Shown here: in pieces, positions 60,934 to 64,000 of the stretch
Position numbering within the stretch: position 1 is the first letter of the stretch
How the letters are laid out: each line of letters opens with the position of its first letter
Origin: Gammaproteobacteria bacterium
GTDB taxonomy: Bacteria; Pseudomonadota; Gammaproteobacteria; Arenicellales; UBA868
Reading direction: 5' to 3'
DNA length: 64,000 bases
Assembly: GCA_022450155.1 (NCBI GenBank)
Contig: JAKUQR010000001.1
Location: forward strand, 93,868 to 157,867
Notes under the pieces: model-generated
What the model saw: the letters and a program-made list of their open reading frames with translations, nothing else
The model's database searches: none
Told to the model about the DNA's origin: nothing
Made by a program: the position numbers and the translations under genes

Positions 60934-62094
60934 TCATACTTTTTTGCGCGCTACCAGTTGCTTGGAAATGATAATTCGCTGCAGTTCGTTGGTGCCCTCA
61001 CCAATTGCCAGAAGCGGCGCATCCCTGTAATAGCGCTCAATATTGAACTCACGCGAATAACCATAGGCGCCGTGAATACGCATCGCATCAACACTGTTGC
61101 TGATGGCTGCTTCAGACGCATACAGTTTCGCCATGCCGGCTTCCATATCACAACGCTCGCCACTGTCATACGCCTGTGCTGCAGATTCTGTCAGAAGCCG
61201 AGCGGCTTCCACCCTCGTGGCCATATCCGCCAGCTTAAGCTGAATCGCCTGATGTTCGCATATGGGTTTACCGAAACTCTTTCGCACCTGGGCGTAGGCG
61301 ATCGACTCCTCAAGACAAGCGCGGGCTAACCCAACACCCCGAGCTGCAATATTGATCCGCCCCAGTTCAAGACCTGACAGTATCTGCTGCAAGCCTCGCC
61401 CCTCCTCTTCGCCAACAAGATTGGCGCGTGAGACCTTGCAATCCTCAAACAACAACTCTGCCGTGTCAATTCCCTTGTACCCCAACTTATCCAGCTTTCG
61501 CACAACCGTAAAACCCGGTCCTTTCTCTATCAATAACAAACTCATACCGCGGTATGCGGGTTCGGCCCGCGGGTCTGTCTTCACCAGCACAGCCAGAATA
61601 CCGCCCTCGGCACTGTTGGTTATCCAGGTCTTGGCCCCATTAACCACGTAATGATCATCTTCACCGACAGCCTGGGTTCGGATTCCCTGCAGATCAGTTC
61701 CACAGTCGGGTTCGGTCAGCCCGATTCCCCCTCGCAGTTCACCGGATGCAAATCTGGGGAGATAGTGGTTTTTCTGGCGTTCTGTGCCAAACCGCTGAAC
61801 GGCAGCAGCCATAATAAGGTGGGAGTTGAATAGTCCTGATACCGACATCCACACTGCTGATATCCGCTCAACGATAGACGCATAGGTCGTGGCAGACAGT
61901 CCCAGACCACCATACTCGGTCGAAATCGTAGCGCCGAACAGTCCCAATTCAATCATTCGATCAACAATGGACTGTGGGTAGGTATCGCTGGCTTCCAACT
62001 CCCTGGCAACGGGACGCACATCTCGCTCCAGAAACCTGTCAACGGAATCCAGCATCATCGCCTCTTCGCTGGTGCGCATTTCTACACCACTCAT
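60934..62094 (-). CDS. Acyl-CoA dehydrogenase
   Basis: FAD enzyme of 386 residues, alpha-beta oxidation of an acyl-CoA. Seen: VDRMIELGLFGATISTEYGG, GGIGLTEPDCGTDLQGIRT (FAD site), YVVNGAKTWITNSAEGG, ARGVGLARACLEESIAYA, RKSFGKPICEHQAIQ, and a C-terminal QRIIISKQLV. The catalytic base Glu is in the segment ...IGEGTNELQRI near residue 367. It lies 37 bases after the MaoC-like gene, which suggests dehydrogenation followed by hydration of the same intermediate. Short- to medium-chain or branched substrates are the usual ones for this clade. Confidence 0.92.
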   Translation of the reverse strand: MSGVEMRTSEEAMMLDSVDRFLERDVRPVARELEASDTYPQSIVDRMIELGLFGATISTEYGGLGLSATTYASIVERISAVWMSVSGLFNSHLIMAAAVQRFGTERQKNHYLPRFASGELRGGIGLTEPDCGTDLQGIRTQAVGEDDHYVVNGAKTWITNSAEGGILAVLVKTDPRAEPAYRGMSLLLIEKGPGFTVVRKLDKLGYKGIDTAELLFEDCKVSRANLVGEEEGRGLQQILSGLELGRINIAARGVGLARACLEESIAYAQVRKSFGKPICEHQAIQLKLADMATRVEAARLLTESAAQAYDSGERCDMEAGMAKLYASEAAISNSVDAMRIHGAYGYSREFNIERYYRDAPLLAIGEGTNELQRIIISKQLVARKKV

Positions 62095-62131
62095 GAATGG
62101 TTACCTCTTGCTGGCCTGAACCGACGACTGG

Positions 62132-62638
62132 TTAATCGTCCACTGCATAACCTCGTTTGGGCACGAGGAAAGCTCGTTGGTAGGTCATCACGACAGTTTC
62201 GTCGGCCTTCATCGCCGTGGTCTGGGCAGACACGATTCCCTGGGTCGGACGACTTTTGGACTCTCGTTTGTCCAGCACTTCCGATTCCGCATACAAAGTA
62301 TCTCCAGCAAAGACCGGCGCGGTCAGCTTAATGTCAGTCCAACCCAGGTTGGCAATTGCTTTTTGGCTGAGGTCGCTCACACTCATGCCAGAGACGATCG
62401 ATAAGGTCAATGCCGAATTCACCAATGGCCTGCCGAATTCTGTTTTAGCTGCATACTCAACATCGAAGTGGAGCGGATGTGTATTCATTGTCAACAGCGT
62501 AAACCAGGTGTTATCGGTTTCCGTGATCGTTCTTCCCGGCCGGTGTTCGTAAATATCACCAATCTGAAAGTCTTCGAAGTAACGACCATAGGACTCCCGA
62601 TATCGTCCAGGGCCCACCTCTTTTCTTTCAACAACCAT
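62132..62638 (-). CDS. MaoC family dehydratase
   Basis: A 168-residue hot-dog-fold (R)-specific enoyl-CoA hydratase-like protein. Seen: the segment DFQIGDIYEHRPGRTITETDNTWF with the hydratase-like Asp region (IxETDNTWFT), TMNTHPLHFDVEYA with the conserved Asn/His pair, GRPLVNSALTLSIVSGMSVSD, KLTAPVFAGDTLYAESEVLDKRESKSRPTQG. It is single-domain, as in mesaconyl-CoA or itaconyl-CoA hydratase relatives and PhaJ-like enzymes. It sits 15 bases after the MmgE/PrpD-like gene and before the acyl-CoA dehydrogenase. Which C4-C6 acyl-CoA it hydrates is open. Confidence 0.88.
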   Translation of the reverse strand: MVVERKEVGPGRYRESYGRYFEDFQIGDIYEHRPGRTITETDNTWFTLLTMNTHPLHFDVEYAAKTEFGRPLVNSALTLSIVSGMSVSDLSQKAIANLGWTDIKLTAPVFAGDTLYAESEVLDKRESKSRPTQGIVSAQTTAMKADETVVMTYQRAFLVPKRGYAVDD

Positions 62639-62653
62639 CGAAATGCAGTCGAC

Positions 62654-64000
62654 CTAAACAGCCTTGAGCGCTGCTGCCTGCTGGGTACGCGTCAGGTCAA
62701 GCAGTCCGTGGATATTCTTTTGTCCATCGAGCCGGAGTATTCCTTCTGCCAGCCGGTCAAGGGTATCTGAGTCTAGATAAGGCGCAACAAGCGTATCAAA
62801 CTTACCCCGCATCTCAGCATCACTCAGAAAATTATTTGGCTCGCCCTTCGGGTCAACCACCATCTGCTCAAAACTATTACCCCCGATATCCACTCGCGCT
62901 ACGCCGCTCATGTTTGACGGATAATGCGCCTCAGCCCGGTCATCAACCACCGCTTTGACTTTCTTACACAGCGCCAGGGTGTCCTGATCATTGAGATGAG
63001 TTTCATAATCATCCCAGCCCATCCGCCCTTCACGAATAGCAACCGCACCGACGAAAGCCATTGAAAACTGGCCATCGACGTAGTTCTTCGGGTTTTGTTT
63101 TTCACTTTCCGGATCACCGATCAGGTTCCAGCCGGTCCGGGGCAATCCGACTTCTATGGCCTCGACGGCACGGTAGTCGACATCATTGGCCGCCCTGATC
63201 GCAATGAGTGCGTCAATCGCAGCATGGCCGTAACGACAGGAAGGATAGGGCTTTACTGCGATGTTCATGGTTTCATAGATCTCACCCAATCCTGCAGTCA
63301 CCTCAGCGGGATTTGCATCGGGCGCATAGGCCTTAAGAAAACCACCTTTAGTACCTTCCAGCGACTCCCTGGATCCGATAAATCCTTTAGACGCCATCAC
63401 CGCCGACACCAGTCCACCCATTGCGGCATAACCCACGTGAAAGGGCTTGTTCCAGGCTCCATCAACAAGGAACTGCATGGAACCCGCTGCCTGACTGCCG
63501 CAAAGCCCGAATGCGCTGACGATCTGATCGACGGTCAGTCCCAGAATGCTGCCAGCTGCAGCCGCAGCACCAAATACACCACAGGTTGCCGTTGGATGAA
63601 AACCCCGGTTGTAGTGTTCTGTGGGATTCAGCGCAATGCTGAGTCGGATCTGAACCTCGTAACCCGCCACAATGCCAGCGACAACGCGCTGACCATCGGC
63701 CCCGGTGATCTCTGCCGCGGCAAGTGCTGCGGGGACGATAGGGGCACTGGGATGGATTGAGCCCCGCGCATGGGTGTCATCAAAATCGAGTGAATGTGCA
63801 AGATTTCCGTTGTAAAACGCCGCTGCCGCGGGCGAGTAACTCCGCTCATCTCCAATCACCACTGCGTCACCGCCTGAAAGCCCAAGCACGTCCAGGGAGT
63901 CTGGCATGGCAGAATTCAAAGCGGCCGCATGGCGGGCCCGCAGCGCAATACCCACATGGTCCAACACCAGCAAGCGGGTGCGCTCAACAACATCTTGTGG
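62654..64000 (-). CDS. MmgE/PrpD family protein, 5' end outside window
   Basis: The first gene of the run visible here; the reading frame stays open to the right edge (DVVERTRLLVLDHVGIALRA precedes the first candidate start), so the true N-terminus lies beyond 64000. At least 448 codons are seen. Family features: AAFYNGNLAHSLDFDDTH with the typical HSLDFDD segment, FHPTATCGVFGAAAAAGSILG, YPSCRYGHAAIDALIAI and YGHAAID. The family includes 2-methylcitrate dehydratase (PrpD), MmgE and iminodisuccinate epimerase. Together with MaoC, an acyl-CoA dehydrogenase and a CaiB-type transferase it probably handles a branched or dicarboxylic acyl-CoA. The substrate is not known. Confidence 0.9.
   Translation of the reverse strand, partial: PQDVVERTRLLVLDHVGIALRARHAAALNSAMPDSLDVLGLSGGDAVVIGDERSYSPAAAAFYNGNLAHSLDFDDTHARGSIHPSAPIVPAALAAAEITGADGQRVVAGIVAGYEVQIRLSIALNPTEHYNRGFHPTATCGVFGAAAAAGSILGLTVDQIVSAFGLCGSQAAGSMQFLVDGAWNKPFHVGYAAMGGLVSAVMASKGFIGSRESLEGTKGGFLKAYAPDANPAEVTAGLGEIYETMNIAVKPYPSCRYGHAAIDALIAIRAANDVDYRAVEAIEVGLPRTGWNLIGDPESEKQNPKNYVDGQFSMAFVGAVAIREGRMGWDDYETHLNDQDTLALCKKVKAVVDDRAEAHYPSNMSGVARVDIGGNSFEQMVVDPKGEPNNFLSDAEMRGKFDTLVAPYLDSDTLDRLAEGILRLDGQKNIHGLLDLTRTQQAAALKAV

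Noticed and set aside
1..64000. CRISPR array or intact insertion sequence
   Set aside because: No regularly spaced direct repeats and no intact transposase were seen; the only mobile trace is the integrase relic near 32.1 kb.

Overview
The window looks like part of the chromosome of a marine-type heterotrophic proteobacterium, most likely a gammaproteobacterium. The evidence is the housekeeping run pcnB-folK-scpA-scpB-rluB beside a tRNA-Glu gene, a CCA-encoding tRNA, and a dense set of catabolic genes for small organic acids, amines and peptides with TRAP and MFS transporters. Coding density is high and most genes lie on the minus strand in long runs with 4-base ATGA overlaps.

Layout. 1-3.2 kb: end of an amidohydrolase, a NIPSNAP protein with a tiny membrane protein, a SABATH-type methyltransferase (a family best known from plants) and a HugZ-like pyridoxamine-phosphate-oxidase-fold protein. 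3.3-7.6 kb: the housekeeping run. 7.7 kb: tRNA-Glu(CTC). 7.8-18.0 kb: a nine-gene minus-strand run (PrpB-like lyase, hydroxypyruvate-isomerase-like, MFS, DddP-like M24 enzyme, M19 dipeptidase, a 574-residue unknown protein, a DUF3726-like protein, Ldh2 dehydrogenase, MFS). 18.1-28.3 kb: PrpF-like isomerase, class III aminotransferase/aminomutase, hydantoinase/oxoprolinase A and B, a second M19 dipeptidase, a serine hydrolase and an M20 dipeptidase. 28.5-31.4 kb: MFS, TauD dioxygenase and class II aldolase. 31.4-33.0 kb: a decayed stretch with a Gfo/Idh remnant, a P4-type integrase remnant and the 3' part of a tRNA-Ser, i.e. the scar of an old island. 33.0-41.1 kb: SDR, a TRAP transporter whose two membrane subunits are both oversized, and a gamma-glutamyltransferase-like protein. 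41.2-48.7 kb: a module for methylated or quaternary amines (TauD-type dioxygenase, dimethylglycine-dehydrogenase-like protein, non-pyrrolysine MttB, GlxA/AraC regulator, class III aminotransferase).

48.9-64 kb is the most interesting part: one minus-strand run beginning beyond the right edge. It carries an acyl-CoA-type catabolic set (MmgE/PrpD, MaoC, acyl-CoA dehydrogenase, CaiB CoA-transferase) and an F420-type luciferase-like oxidoreductase. After these come an FrhB-like iron-sulfur F420 oxidoreductase, the alpha and beta subunits of a 2-oxoacid:acceptor oxidoreductase, the F420 biosynthesis genes cofE, cofD, cofC and fused cofGH (fbiC), and a second luciferase-like oxidoreductase. The simplest reading is a bacterium that makes coenzyme F420, possibly charges it with electrons from 2-oxoacid oxidation through a KorAB-FrhB complex, and spends F420H2 in luciferase-like reductases. 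The coupling is inferred from gene order and domains; it is not shown by the sequence alone.
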